From: Planomicrobium sp. CPCC 101110
Lineage (GTDB): Bacteria; Bacillota; Bacilli; Bacillales_A; Planococcaceae
Assembly: GCF_007859395.1 (NCBI RefSeq)
Contig: NZ_VOHD01000003.1
Span: forward strand, 1,099,028 to 1,163,027
DNA length: 64,000 bases
Direction of reading: 5' to 3'
The notes beneath the pieces were generated by a model, which made no database searches, was not told the DNA's origin, and was given only the letters and a program-made list of their open reading frames with translations. Shown one piece after another: positions 14,548 through 22,800 of this stretch. Position 1 is the stretch's first letter. Each line of letters starts with the position of its first letter. Position numbers and translations under genes: made by a program.

Positions 14548-15584
14548 TCAGTGCTTGCCGGGGTTTCTGCAAGTTCAGTGTCTCCATTGTCGGATATACT
14601 TGAAGTATCTGGTTGTAGCCCTAAGTGGCTTCGTAATATGTCTTGAACTTCCATAAGGGATTCTTCATCCAGCTTCCAGTAATAGATGCCAGTCGACATA
14701 TCATCATAACCATCGACAGTCAATGTTTCAACATCGGGCTTGCCGCCTTTAGCATATTCAAAAAATGCCTGCATATCTTGGAATGACAAGTTAGTTTTCA
14801 TATTATCGCCAACCGCTTCGATAACATCGCCATACTTGGTAATCGAACCAGCGGATAATGCTTTATCCATAATTGCCTGTAAAATCATTTGCTGGCGCTT
14901 TCCACGTTCGATATCATTATCGTAATGGCGTGTTCTGGCAAGTGCGAGAGCCTGACTGCCGTTAAGGTTTTGAATTCCCTTTTGTAGAACGATTGCGTCT
15001 TTTTTATCGTTTTCATCTTGTTCTTTCAAATCATACGGCACTTCAGCAGTGATTCCGCCAAGAGCATCCACTACGTCAATAAATGCATCAAAATTCATAT
15101 TAACGTAATAATCGACTGGAACATCCAATAATTCTTCAACAGCTTCAATAGTAGAAGAAGGGCCACTATATCCATATGCATGAGTGATTTTATCCTCATA
15201 ACCTGCATCAGGTATAAGCGTGTAGGTGTCACGGGGGATGCTGACAAGCTTAACTGATTTATCAGCGTTATTCAAAGTAGCAAGCACTAAAGCATCAGAG
15301 CGCGTATTGCTGTCGGCAGCTCCGCGTTTTGCACTATTGTCGACGCCGATGAATAAGATGGAAATGTCATCATGCAGCGGTTCAACTTGTTCCTCGCGAA
15401 GTTCAGACATCTCCCGGTCTTCAAGTTGTTGAAATGCTAGATTTGCCGCATTTTCCGCTTTTTTAACTAGATATATTCCATAGGCAGATCCGCAAATCAG
15501 AAGTGAAACAGCCAGTGTCAAAAGAATCTTGATAGCCGTGCGTTTTTTGCTCGACTTATTCTTCCGGAAATTTTTACGGTTCAT
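14535..15584 (-). CDS. LCP-family (LytR-CpsA-Psr) glycopolymer transferase
   Basis: The protein from ATG 15584 is 349 residues: a basic cytoplasmic N-terminus, one membrane helix (IKILLTLAVSLLICGSAYGIYLV) and an extracellular LCP domain. Seen are the phosphate-lipid binding features DISILFIGVD, SNTRSDALVLATL, KLVSIPRDTY, the KITHAYGYSG loop, and ALALARTRHYDNDIERGKRQQ. LCP enzymes move teichoic acid or capsule chains from undecaprenyl carrier to peptidoglycan. The start is set by GGAGC before ATG 15584; an upstream in-frame ATG at 15626 lacks this. Its place beside yvyE and degS matches Bacillus, where lytR-type genes occur in this locus. Confidence 0.92.
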   Translation of the reverse strand: MNRKNFRKNKSSKKRTAIKILLTLAVSLLICGSAYGIYLVKKAENAANLAFQQLEDREMSELREEQVEPLHDDISILFIGVDNSAKRGAADSNTRSDALVLATLNNADKSVKLVSIPRDTYTLIPDAGYEDKITHAYGYSGPSSTIEAVEELLDVPVDYYVNMNFDAFIDVVDALGGITAEVPYDLKEQDENDKKDAIVLQKGIQNLNGSQALALARTRHYDNDIERGKRQQMILQAIMDKALSAGSITKYGDVIEAVGDNMKTNLSFQDMQAFFEYAKGGKPDVETLTVDGYDDMSTGIYYWKLDEESLMEVQDILRSHLGLQPDTSSISDNGDTELAETPASTETSQ

Positions 15585-15702
15585 GGTTAAAGCTCCTTTT
15601 TTAGGGATGGCTAACCGAGTATTCAATTCGATTTTTCCAATTTGTCCTTAAACTTTTAAAATCTATTATACAGCGAATTTCCCATGCCGTAAACGAAAAG
15701 TC

Positions 15703-16338
15703 TCATGTTATTTTAAATTCCAGAAATTCTTTCTGATTACAGCGAACTTTCGCTTGGCCATTGGTAATTTCGTTCATCCAATTGGTAAAAACCGTTTCCT
15801 TTTCTGCAGGAATATGGACAAAAAGGTCAACTCCGTCTGTATACTGAATTTCTTTGAGTAGGTATTCGGACTGGCGTATTTCGTTTTCTACTTTCCCAAG
15901 CCAACTATAGTCAACGGAGATTTTCATAAGATGATGCAATCTCCGTTCGACGATACCGGCAGCGTTCAAAGCTTCTGTAGTTGCTTTACCATAGGCCCGG
16001 ATCAAACCGCCCCCGCCTAATTTGATTCCGCCATAATAGCGTGTTATGACAACTACCGTATCTTTTAGCCCCTGTTTTTTCAATACTTCTAAAATAGGAA
16101 CGCCGGCTGTTCCGCTAGGTTCCCCGTCGTCATTCGCTTTTTGGATAGAATCATGTTCGCCGATCAGATAAGCGGAGCAATTATGAGTGGCAGAGCGGTG
16201 GATGGCTTTGATGGAGTCGATAAATTCAATTGCGCCTTTCTCTGTTTCCGCCCTGGCGGCATAGCCTATAAACCTCGATTTTTGAATAATAATTTCCGCA
16301 TCGGCTATTTCGCCCACGGTTTTGTAATTCTCTCGCAT
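15703..16338 (-). CDS. yvyE: YigZ/IMPACT-family protein
   Basis: The 211-residue protein has the UPF0029/IMPACT signature: KSRFIGYAARAETEKGAIEF, ATHNCSAYLIG, NDDGEPSGTAGVPIL and VVVITRYYGGIKLGGGGLIRAYG, followed by a C-terminal ferredoxin-like domain. Eukaryotic IMPACT regulates translation via GCN2; the bacterial role is not settled. GGGGGAA precedes ATG. The gene is divergent from degS, exactly as yvyE is placed in Bacillus subtilis. Confidence 0.92.
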   Translation of the reverse strand: MRENYKTVGEIADAEIIIQKSRFIGYAARAETEKGAIEFIDSIKAIHRSATHNCSAYLIGEHDSIQKANDDGEPSGTAGVPILEVLKKQGLKDTVVVITRYYGGIKLGGGGLIRAYGKATTEALNAAGIVERRLHHLMKISVDYSWLGKVENEIRQSEYLLKEIQYTDGVDLFVHIPAEKETVFTNWMNEITNGQAKVRCNQKEFLEFKIT

Positions 16339-16498
16339 TTTAATTCCCCCTGTAGTAGAATGTAATCAGATAATTAGTAATATGTTTATTTATACGACTT
16401 TCCTTATATAGTGATATACTTGTTAATATTATAGCAGGCATAAAGAAATAAAGTTTATTCACTTTAGCATAGTGGAGTGCAGCTAAGGCGGTTATAAA

Positions 16499-17644
16499 AT
16501 GGCTAATAAAATGAATGGAAAAGGTCTTGATTCCATTTTTGATCATTTGATTGCGACTATGGAGCAGTCGAAACAGGAAATTTTTTTAATTAGTGAACAA
16601 AGTCGGCAAAGTTATGAGGAAATGAAAGATGAGCTTGAAGAAGTGCGAACCAATATTTCCTCCGTCATAAAAGCTGGCGACTTACTAGAAGAAAAAACCC
16701 GTACTGCCCGCAGGCGTTTAGCGGAAGTGTCGCGTTCATTTGGATCGTATAGTGAAAGCCAAATCAAGAAAGCATATGAGCAGGCAAACGAATTGCAGAT
16801 TCAATTGGCGTTGAACCGTTCTGAAGAAAAACAGTATCGAAAAAAGAGGGATGGTTTGCAACGCCGATTGCAGACTTTGCTGCAAACGATTGAACGGGCT
16901 GAACGCTTAGTCAATCAGGTTAATATAACAACAAATTACCTGACTTCCGATTTGGAAGATGTTGGAGATGCCATTGATAATACAAAGCTAAAGCAAGATT
17001 ATAGCTTGCGTATTATTGAAGCGCAAGAGGATGAGCGAAAACGGCTGTCACGGGAAATCCACGATGGTCCCGCCCAAATGATGGCAAACGTTCTTCTTCG
17101 TTCTGACCTTATCGAACGGACGTATCGGGAAAAAGGATCTGAGGCCGCTTTTCGAGAAATTTCTTCTTTAAAAGAAATGGTGCGCGATGCTCTTACCGAA
17201 GTCCGAAGAATCATTTATGATTTGCGGCCGATGGCGTTAGACGATTTGGGCCTTGTGCCGACATTGAAAAAATACCTTGAAACTATTGAAGATTATAACC
17301 AAGGCGTACGAATCATGTTTCAATCGAACGGCATGGAAGTCCGTTTGCCTGCCAATCACGAAACATCAGTATTTCGGCTGGTGCAAGAAGCTACTTCAAA
17401 TGCGATTCGGCATGGCAAAGCAACGAGCATTGACGTTAAAGTCGAGTGGCTAAAAAATCAAGCAACCATAGTTGTGAAAGATAATGGCTCTGGATTTGAC
17501 CAGAGCATCGTAAAAAATCAATCTTTTGGGTTGATTGGCATGAAAGAAAGAATCGATCTGATAGAAGGCGATTTTTTCATCAATTCTTCTCCCGGCAATG
17601 GGACAGTGTTGATGTTTCAAATTCCTTTTAAATTGGGTATATAA
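16499..17644 (+). CDS. degS: Two-component sensor histidine kinase DegS
   Basis: The 381-residue protein is cytoplasmic, with no membrane helix. An N-terminal coiled-coil sensor region (about 20-175) is followed by HisKA_3 with SREIHDGPAQMM (phospho-acceptor His188), LRPMALDDLGLVPTL, and an HATPase_c domain (ATSNAIRHGKA, DNGSGFD, GLIGMKERIDLIEG). It phosphorylates DegU, which in Bacillus controls exoenzymes, competence and motility. AAGGCGG precedes the ATG. degU follows after 27 bases. Confidence 0.95.
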   Translation: MANKMNGKGLDSIFDHLIATMEQSKQEIFLISEQSRQSYEEMKDELEEVRTNISSVIKAGDLLEEKTRTARRRLAEVSRSFGSYSESQIKKAYEQANELQIQLALNRSEEKQYRKKRDGLQRRLQTLLQTIERAERLVNQVNITTNYLTSDLEDVGDAIDNTKLKQDYSLRIIEAQEDERKRLSREIHDGPAQMMANVLLRSDLIERTYREKGSEAAFREISSLKEMVRDALTEVRRIIYDLRPMALDDLGLVPTLKKYLETIEDYNQGVRIMFQSNGMEVRLPANHETSVFRLVQEATSNAIRHGKATSIDVKVEWLKNQATIVVKDNGSGFDQSIVKNQSFGLIGMKERIDLIEGDFFINSSPGNGTVLMFQIPFKLGI

Positions 17645-17671
17645 GATACGGTATTCGAGGAGGACAACATA

Positions 17672-18346
17672 ATGACGAAAATAATAATTGTAGACGATCA
17701 CCAACTGTTCCGTGAGGGAGTAAAACGAATATTGGATTTCGAAGATTCTTTTGAAGTCGTCGCAGAAGGCGGAGACGGAAATGAAGTCTTGAAATTATAC
17801 GAAGAATACAAGCCGGATGTGGTATTGATGGATATCAACATGCCGCAGAAAAACGGAGTGGAAGCGACCGGGGAATTGATGGACAAATACCCGGATGCTA
17901 AAGTCATTATGCTGTCAATTCATGACGATGAATCATATGTGACACATGCATTAAAAACAGGTGCCCTTGGTTATATGCTAAAAGAAATGGATGCTGAAGC
18001 AATCATTCAGGCGATCAAAGTGGTAGCAAAAGGCGGTTCGTACTTGCATCCGAAAGTGACACGCAATTTGGTTATGGAATTCCGCCGTTTAAGTGAACGT
18101 GAAAACAAAGGATCGTTCCATCAAACGGAAATCCGCCGCCCATATCATTTGCTTACCAAACGTGAAAGTGAAGTTCTTCAACTATTGACGGATGGCCAAA
18201 GCAACCGGGTGATCGGCGAGACATTGTTCATCTCGGAAAAAACGGTAAAAAACCATGTTTCCAGTATTTTGCAAAAAATGCAAGTGAATGACCGGACCCA
18301 GGCAGTGGTAACAGCCATCAAAAATGGCTGGGTAGAAGTACGCTGA
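17672..18346 (+). CDS. degU: Response regulator DegU
   Basis: The 224-residue protein has a receiver domain (acidic pair Asp8/Asp9, phospho-acceptor Asp54 in [10 protein letters not shown]) and a C-terminal LuxR-type helix-turn-helix ([40 protein letters not shown]). GAGGAGG lies nine bases before ATG. It forms an operon with degS and ends at a strong terminator. Unlike B. subtilis, the next genes are a lipoprotein and comFA rather than yviA. Confidence 0.96.
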   Translation: MTKIIIVDDHQLFREGVKRILDFEDSFEVVAEGGDGNEVLKLYEEYKPDVVLMDINMPQKNGVEATGELMDKYPDAKVIMLSIHDDESYVTHALKTGALGYMLKEMDAEAIIQAIKVVAKGGSYLHPKVTRNLVMEFRRLSERENKGSFHQTEIRRPYHLLTKRESEVLQLLTDGQSNRVIGETLFISEKTVKNHVSSILQKMQVNDRTQAVVTAIKNGWVEVR

Positions 18347-18350
18347 TCAG

Positions 18351-18385
18351 AAAAGACCTTGCAGCTTTAGCTGCAAGGTCTTTTG
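18351..18385 (+). terminator. Terminator of degSU
   Basis: AAAAGACCTTGCAGC TTTA GCTGCAAGGTCTTTT stem-loop. Confidence 0.92.
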
Positions 18386-18461
18386 TTTTCTTTTGGTCAC
18401 AGTTTCTTCATTTGAATTACGGTACCTGCTATGGCAAAATGAAACGCAGGAGGAATGATGG

Positions 18462-19022
18462 ATGAAAAAAATGATGGTAATGGCAGGCTTGGCACTGGCG
18501 CTGGCTGCTTGTTCAGATTCAGAAGAGCCTTCAGTAAATGGGAACACGGTCGAAGACGGCAATTCGGCAAATGAAAACAACGCAGTCGACCATGGAATAG
18601 AAGATGAGTCGGTCGGTTTTACGTTAGGTGATGACGGTAAAGTGGTTGAAGCCGATGTTCCGGAAGAAGAGGCGGACGAAGTGCTGGCTGCATACAAAGA
18701 ATATATCGATGCTTTCAATGAGGAAGACTTGCAGCGCTATATGAACGTAATCGCTTCAAATCCTGATGGCTTTGACCGTGCGGAAGACGAAGCGGCTTTG
18801 GAAGAAGCATTCAAGGTCTACAACACCACTTATTCAACGGGCAATGAAACCATTGTTGGATACGAGGAAAACCGGGCAGAAGTTTTTGCAGAAGTTGATG
18901 TCTTGGTGGAAGATCCCAATTCGGAAAAAAGCACCAAACAATCCGGCAGGCAAGTTGTGGTATTCATAAAAGAGGATGGGAATTGGAAAGTCACCAGCCT
19001 CCATTTTATAGGCAACTCATAA
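18462..19022 (+). CDS. Lipoprotein with probable NTF2/SnoaL-like domain
   Basis: The 186-residue protein starts MKKMMVMAGLALALAACSDS, a lipoprotein signal with lipobox LAAC (Cys17), then a long acidic, Asn/Glu-rich linker to about residue 60. The C-terminal 110 residues (VLAAYKEYIDAFNEEDLQRYMNVI ... VVVFIKEDGNWKVTSLHFI) look like a small alpha+beta cone as in NTF2/SnoaL-like proteins. It should be anchored on the outer face of the membrane. GGAGGAATG precedes the start. It sits alone between degU and comFA with its own terminator. Function unknown. Confidence 0.8.
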   Translation: MKKMMVMAGLALALAACSDSEEPSVNGNTVEDGNSANENNAVDHGIEDESVGFTLGDDGKVVEADVPEEEADEVLAAYKEYIDAFNEEDLQRYMNVIASNPDGFDRAEDEAALEEAFKVYNTTYSTGNETIVGYEENRAEVFAEVDVLVEDPNSEKSTKQSGRQVVVFIKEDGNWKVTSLHFIGNS

Positions 19023-19054
19023 AAACTTCTCGCTATAAAAGCGAGAAGTTTTTG
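19021..19054 (+). terminator. Terminator of the lipoprotein gene
   Basis: AAAAACTTCTCGC TATAAAA GCGAGAAGTTTTT stem-loop. Confidence 0.92.
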
Positions 19055-19074
19055 GTTTTTCATTGGAAGGATTC

Positions 19075-19083
19075 TGGTAAAAT
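19075..19083 (+). promoter_or_regulatory. Extended -10 element for comFA
   Basis: TGGTAAAAT matches an extended -10 (TGn-TAAAAT). It covers the ATG at 19082, which would then lie before the transcript start and argues for a later comFA start codon. No firm ComK box could be assigned. Confidence 0.4.
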
Positions 19084-19120
19084 GAAAAAGAGAATTAGAA
19101 ACCATGAAAGGAAGATGCCA

Positions 19121-20449
19121 TTGACAGAACTTGAGCAATTTTTGACAGGCCGTATTTGGCTCAGGGAATTTATGCCTTTTGCGCAAGAAGAAGTGGATTC
19201 TGCAATTGCCGCTGGAAAAATAGGTGTGAAAAAAGGAATTACGGAAAATAAGGAATGTACCCGTTGTTTGGAAAGATCCCCTCAGAAAATCATCTCGTTT
19301 AACTGCGCGAAATGCCAGTCCGTTTGTTATTATTGCCGGCATTGCTTGAAAATGGGCCGAGTCAGTTCCTGTACTGAACTGATATATTGGGCGGACCCAT
19401 CCCCGAAACCAAAAACACCCCATTCATTCATATGGAATGGTTTGCTGACAAATGCTCAGCAGCGCGCTTCTGATGAAGTGCTAGAAAGCCTCTCCTGCAA
19501 TCAATCCCATCTTGTTTATGCCGTCTGCGGAGCAGGGAAGACTGAATTGCTGTTTCCGCCGCTTGCTAAGGCGTTGGAGAAAGGGCAGCGTATCTGCATT
19601 GCCGCTCCTCGGACTGATGTTGTTTTGGAATTATCGCCGCGCATCAAAGCGGTTTTTCCTGATTCCGTTATCCATACGTTATACGGCGGTTCTCCTGCAG
19701 AAACCGGTTTTGCCCAAATTGTAATTGCGACAACCCATCAGCTGTATCGCTTCGAAAATGCTTTTGATGCCATCATCGTTGATGAAGCGGATGCTTTCCC
19801 TTACTCCTTCGATCCATCTCTTGAAGGCGCCGTCATAAAAGCGAAAAAAAGGGAGTCGCCTATTGTATACGTTTCGGCTACCCCTTCTGATCGGTTACTG
19901 AAAGAGATTCCAAACCAATCAAAGATTTTCGGAAGATTTCACGGCCATCCATTGCCGGTCCCGCAATTTCGTCCGCTATGGAACTACAGAAAAATCTTTT
20001 CAAAAAACAAAATACCCAAATCATTAACGCGTTGGGTAAATGACCGGCTTGCCAAGAAAGAGCCGTTCCTGGTGTTCTTGCCGACGGTTGAATTGATCGA
20101 ACAAGCGATTCCGCTTTTTAAAAAGCTGGATGCGCGCATTGAAAAGGTCCATGCATCCGATCCCGAGAGAAAGGAAAAGGTTCTAAAGCTTCGGGAAGGA
20201 AAAATTTCTGGTGTTCTTACCTCTACAATATTGGAACGGGGAATTACAATTCCAAATGTGCAGGCTGCGGTTGTAGGAGCAGATGAAGCTGTCTTCGATT
20301 CCGCTGCATTGATCCAGATTGCAGGGAGAGTCGGCAGGTCCTCTGATTTTCCGGCTGGAGAGATCGTGTTTTTTCATAACGGCATCGTCCGGCAAATGGA
20401 CAAAGCGAAACGCCAAATCCTTTTTTATAACAAGGAGGGGTTCCGGTGA
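19121..20449 (+). CDS. comFA: Competence helicase/translocase ComFA
   Basis: From TTG 19121 the protein is 442 residues. It has the four-cysteine zinc region of ComFA (CTRC ... CAKCQSVCYYCRHC), then a superfamily-2 helicase core: Walker A AVCGAGKTE, Walker B DEAD, SATPS, and a C-terminal helicase lobe with TSTILERGITIPN and QIAGRVGRS. ComFA drives single-stranded DNA uptake across the membrane during transformation. TTG 19121 is chosen because AAAGGAAG lies six bases upstream; an in-frame ATG at 19082 falls in the -10 element. It overlaps comFC by four bases; comFB is absent. Confidence 0.92.
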   Translation: MTELEQFLTGRIWLREFMPFAQEEVDSAIAAGKIGVKKGITENKECTRCLERSPQKIISFNCAKCQSVCYYCRHCLKMGRVSSCTELIYWADPSPKPKTPHSFIWNGLLTNAQQRASDEVLESLSCNQSHLVYAVCGAGKTELLFPPLAKALEKGQRICIAAPRTDVVLELSPRIKAVFPDSVIHTLYGGSPAETGFAQIVIATTHQLYRFENAFDAIIVDEADAFPYSFDPSLEGAVIKAKKRESPIVYVSATPSDRLLKEIPNQSKIFGRFHGHPLPVPQFRPLWNYRKIFSKNKIPKSLTRWVNDRLAKKEPFLVFLPTVELIEQAIPLFKKLDARIEKVHASDPERKEKVLKLREGKISGVLTSTILERGITIPNVQAAVVGADEAVFDSAALIQIAGRVGRSSDFPAGEIVFFHNGIVRQMDKAKRQILFYNKEGFR

Positions 20450-21105
20450 ATTGTTATTTGTGCGAGCGTGAGCTGCCGCAATTGCCGTCTTGGCGAGGGC
20501 TTTTTTTGAATGATATTCAAGAAGTGATATGTGGAAGGTGCAAAAACGGGTTTATGAAAATAAGCGGCACGGTTTGCCCGATCTGCGGATTGCCGAATGA
20601 AGGCTTATGCAGAGACTGCCGATACTGGGAAACGACCGAATATGCAGGCCTTCTTCAAAGCGGCACAAGTTTGTACTATTATAATGAGGCTATGAAAGAT
20701 TTTTTGCATCAGTATAAATTTCTGCAAGACATCGTACTTTCTGAAGTATTCGCTCGTCAGCTGCGCGATGAACTGGGCAAAACGAAAGCTGCTATAGTTC
20801 CCATTCCTATGCATCCGGATAAATTAGAGGAAAGGACATTTTCGCAAATTGACTGCATGCTGGAAGCGGCGGGTCTGCGATATTCACAGTATTTAACAAA
20901 AAGTGAACAAGTACAAGGCAAAAAAACAAAGAAAGAGCGGATGTCTGCACCCGATCTTTTCCATTGGAACGGCAAAAACGTGCCTCGGAAAATACTGCTG
21001 GTGGACGATTTGTATACTACCGGAACAACATTGCGCCACGCCGCAAAAGAATTGAAAAAAGCGGGGGCTGAGGAAATATCTTTTCTGGCCCTCATACGCA
21101 GTTAG
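20446..21105 (+). CDS. comFC: Competence protein ComFC (phosphoribosyltransferase fold)
   Basis: The 219-residue protein begins with two CxxC pairs (MNCYLCEREL, CGRCKNG) and a further CPICGLPNEGLCRDC, a double zinc-ribbon. It ends with a PRTase domain carrying ILLVDDLYTTGTTLRHAAKEL, the PRPP-binding loop. ComFC acts with ComFA in DNA uptake. The GTG start overlaps the comFA stop (GTGA). The terminator that follows also serves the convergent dehydrogenase gene. Confidence 0.93.
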   Translation: MNCYLCERELPQLPSWRGLFLNDIQEVICGRCKNGFMKISGTVCPICGLPNEGLCRDCRYWETTEYAGLLQSGTSLYYYNEAMKDFLHQYKFLQDIVLSEVFARQLRDELGKTKAAIVPIPMHPDKLEERTFSQIDCMLEAAGLRYSQYLTKSEQVQGKKTKKERMSAPDLFHWNGKNVPRKILLVDDLYTTGTTLRHAAKELKKAGAEEISFLALIRS

Positions 21106-21139
21106 AAAAAGCCTTCCGGAATGCCGGAAAGCTTTTTTT
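21106..21139. terminator. Bidirectional terminator between comFC and the SDR gene
   Basis: AAAAAGCCTTCCGG AATG CCGGAAAGCTTTTT with one unpaired base; A-run left, T-run right. Confidence 0.8.
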
Positions 21140-21845
21140 AATGTTCATATATCATTTTTCGTGTCATGCCGCCATCTATGATCAAACACTCGCCGGTAAT
21201 GAACGAATTGCGGGGGTCGCTCAAGAAAAGGCAAGCGCGTGCAATGTCCTCCACTTTGCCGACGCGTCCGCTCCAATGCTGGGTATGGTCGACTTCCCGC
21301 AATTCTTCCGTGTCGCCTGTATGAATCCAGCCTGGTGCAATGGAATTCACCCGTATTTCTTTTTCGCTCAAAGTTGCGGCCAGCGAATGGGTCAATGCGT
21401 ATATGCCGCCTTTTGAAGCAGAGTATGTTTCAGTGTTGGGTTCCGACATAAAAGCCCGGGTCGAAGCCATATTGACAATTGACCGGATATCTCCAGTCAT
21501 ATAGCGCGCCGCTTCACGGCTGCAGATGAATACGCTTTTTAAATTGGTGTCAAGAACGCGGTTCCAGTCAGTCTCTTCAATCTCCCATATGGATTTGAAT
21601 TCCGAGACTCCCGCATTGTTGATCAACGCGTGGACTTCTCCGTAATCTTGATGGATTTGCGCAAATACGTCTATTACCTGCTGGAAGTTTCCTACATCAC
21701 ATTGCCTGGAATCCACGCCTTCTAGGGTGAAGTTTTCCAGGTCCAATCCAATAACGCGGGCCTTTTCAGATACAAAGAGCTCGGCGATACTTTTCCCGAT
21801 GCCGTTTGCAGCACCTGTCACTACAATAGTTTTATCAATGAACAT
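21138..21845 (-). CDS. Short-chain dehydrogenase/reductase
   Basis: From ATG 21845 the protein is 235 residues, a classical SDR: VVTGAANGIGKSIAE (dinucleotide-binding loop), LINNAGVSE, catalytic Ser in SIVNMASTRA, YSASKGG (Tyr-x3-Lys) and INDGG-like IIDGGMTRK at the end. The acidic residue after the second strand (GLDLEN) favours NAD over NADP. The substrate cannot be told. AAGGAGATGATAGG before ATG 21845 decides the start over ATG 21863. It is a single gene. Confidence 0.9.
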   Translation of the reverse strand: MFIDKTIVVTGAANGIGKSIAELFVSEKARVIGLDLENFTLEGVDSRQCDVGNFQQVIDVFAQIHQDYGEVHALINNAGVSEFKSIWEIEETDWNRVLDTNLKSVFICSREAARYMTGDIRSIVNMASTRAFMSEPNTETYSASKGGIYALTHSLAATLSEKEIRVNSIAPGWIHTGDTEELREVDHTQHWSGRVGKVEDIARACLFLSDPRNSFITGECLIIDGGMTRKMIYEH

Positions 21846-21902
21846 CCTATCATCTCCTTCCAATTAGTTTACCTGTTTTATCATACGGCAAAACTTTTTT
21901 AC

Positions 21903-21928
21903 GTTTTAAGGAGGAACGGAAAGGGAAG
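21903..21928 (+). promoter_or_regulatory. Sigma-B-like promoter for hpf
   Basis: GTTTTA at 21903-21908, 14 bases, GGGAAG at 21923-21928. The hpf homologue yvyD of B. subtilis is known to be sigma-B-dependent, which supports this call. Confidence 0.6.
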
Positions 21929-21969
21929 ATATAGAAATGTATAGCTAGATACAAGAAGGAGGAGTTAAG

Positions 21970-22539
21970 ATGCTACAATTTAATATTAAAGCAGACAACG
22001 TAGAAGCAACTCCAGCGGTTCGTGACTATATTGAGAAAAAAATAAGCAAGATTGAGCGTTACTTCCCAGAGGGAACGAACGCTACAGCGATGGTTTATTT
22101 AAAATCAATCAACCACAGCCAAACAAAAGTGGAAGTTACGATACCGATGAAGAACTTAACCCTGCGAGGCGAAGAAAGCCATATAGAGTTATATGCGGCG
22201 GTAGATTTGATTGTAAGCAAATTGGAACGCCAAATCCGAAAATATAAAACAAAGGTTAACCGCAAATTCCGTGACCGTGATGGAATCGGCGTTGCATTTG
22301 CAGCAGCCGAGAATGAGCTGAGAAGCCAGAACGAAGAAGCGGAAGAAGAAGACGATTTAACGATTGTCCGCACCAAACAATTCGATTTGAAACCGATGGA
22401 TGAAGAAGAAGCGGTTTTACAGATGAATATGCTGGGACATGATTTCTTTGTATTTACCGATGCAGAGTCGAATGGTACGAATATTGTCTATAAACGCAAA
22501 GACGGCAGTTACGGTTTGATCGAAACAAGTCCTTCATAA
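21970..22539 (+). CDS. hpf: Ribosome hibernation promoting factor, long form
   Basis: The 189-residue protein has the N-terminal ribosome-binding domain (FNIKADNVEATPAVRDYIEKKISKIERYF ... LRGEESHIELYAAVDLIVSKLERQIRKYKTK), a charged linker, and the C-terminal dimerisation domain typical of long HPF (IVRTKQFDLKPMDEEEAVLQMNMLGHDFFVF). Long HPF links ribosomes into inactive 100S dimers in stationary phase. AAGGAGGAG precedes ATG. It sits just before secA, as in Bacillus. Confidence 0.95.
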   Translation: MLQFNIKADNVEATPAVRDYIEKKISKIERYFPEGTNATAMVYLKSINHSQTKVEVTIPMKNLTLRGEESHIELYAAVDLIVSKLERQIRKYKTKVNRKFRDRDGIGVAFAAAENELRSQNEEAEEEDDLTIVRTKQFDLKPMDEEEAVLQMNMLGHDFFVFTDAESNGTNIVYKRKDGSYGLIETSPS

Positions 22540-22550
22540 GCGATAATGGG

Positions 22551-22578
22551 AAAGCCTCTCGTGACGAGAGGCTTTTTT
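22551..22578 (+). terminator. Terminator of hpf
   Basis: AAAGCCTCTCGT GA CGAGAGGCTTTTTT stem-loop. Confidence 0.92.
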
Positions 22579-22800
22579 GTTTGTCTTGGATTCCTGCGAA
22601 TCAACGCAAACTAAACCTGTCCGGATATTTGCACCGATGTATATGCAGTGTTAAAATAAGAAGTGAGATTTTTCGAAAAGGCCTGAAACGCACAAGGGAT
22701 TTATGGAATTTCAAAAGCGTTGCGTTAAAAATTATACTATTATAGCAAAGGCGATCCGGTCTTTTTATCTGGCTGGACACTATGCAGGGAGCGGTTATAA

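Noticed and set aside
16340-16546. Minus-strand 68-codon frame over the yvyE/degS gap
   Set aside because: It covers the divergent promoter region and the start of degS, with no ribosome site or known family.
19082-19120. ATG 19082 as comFA start
   Set aside because: It lies inside an extended -10 and has no ribosome site; TTG 19121 has a good one.
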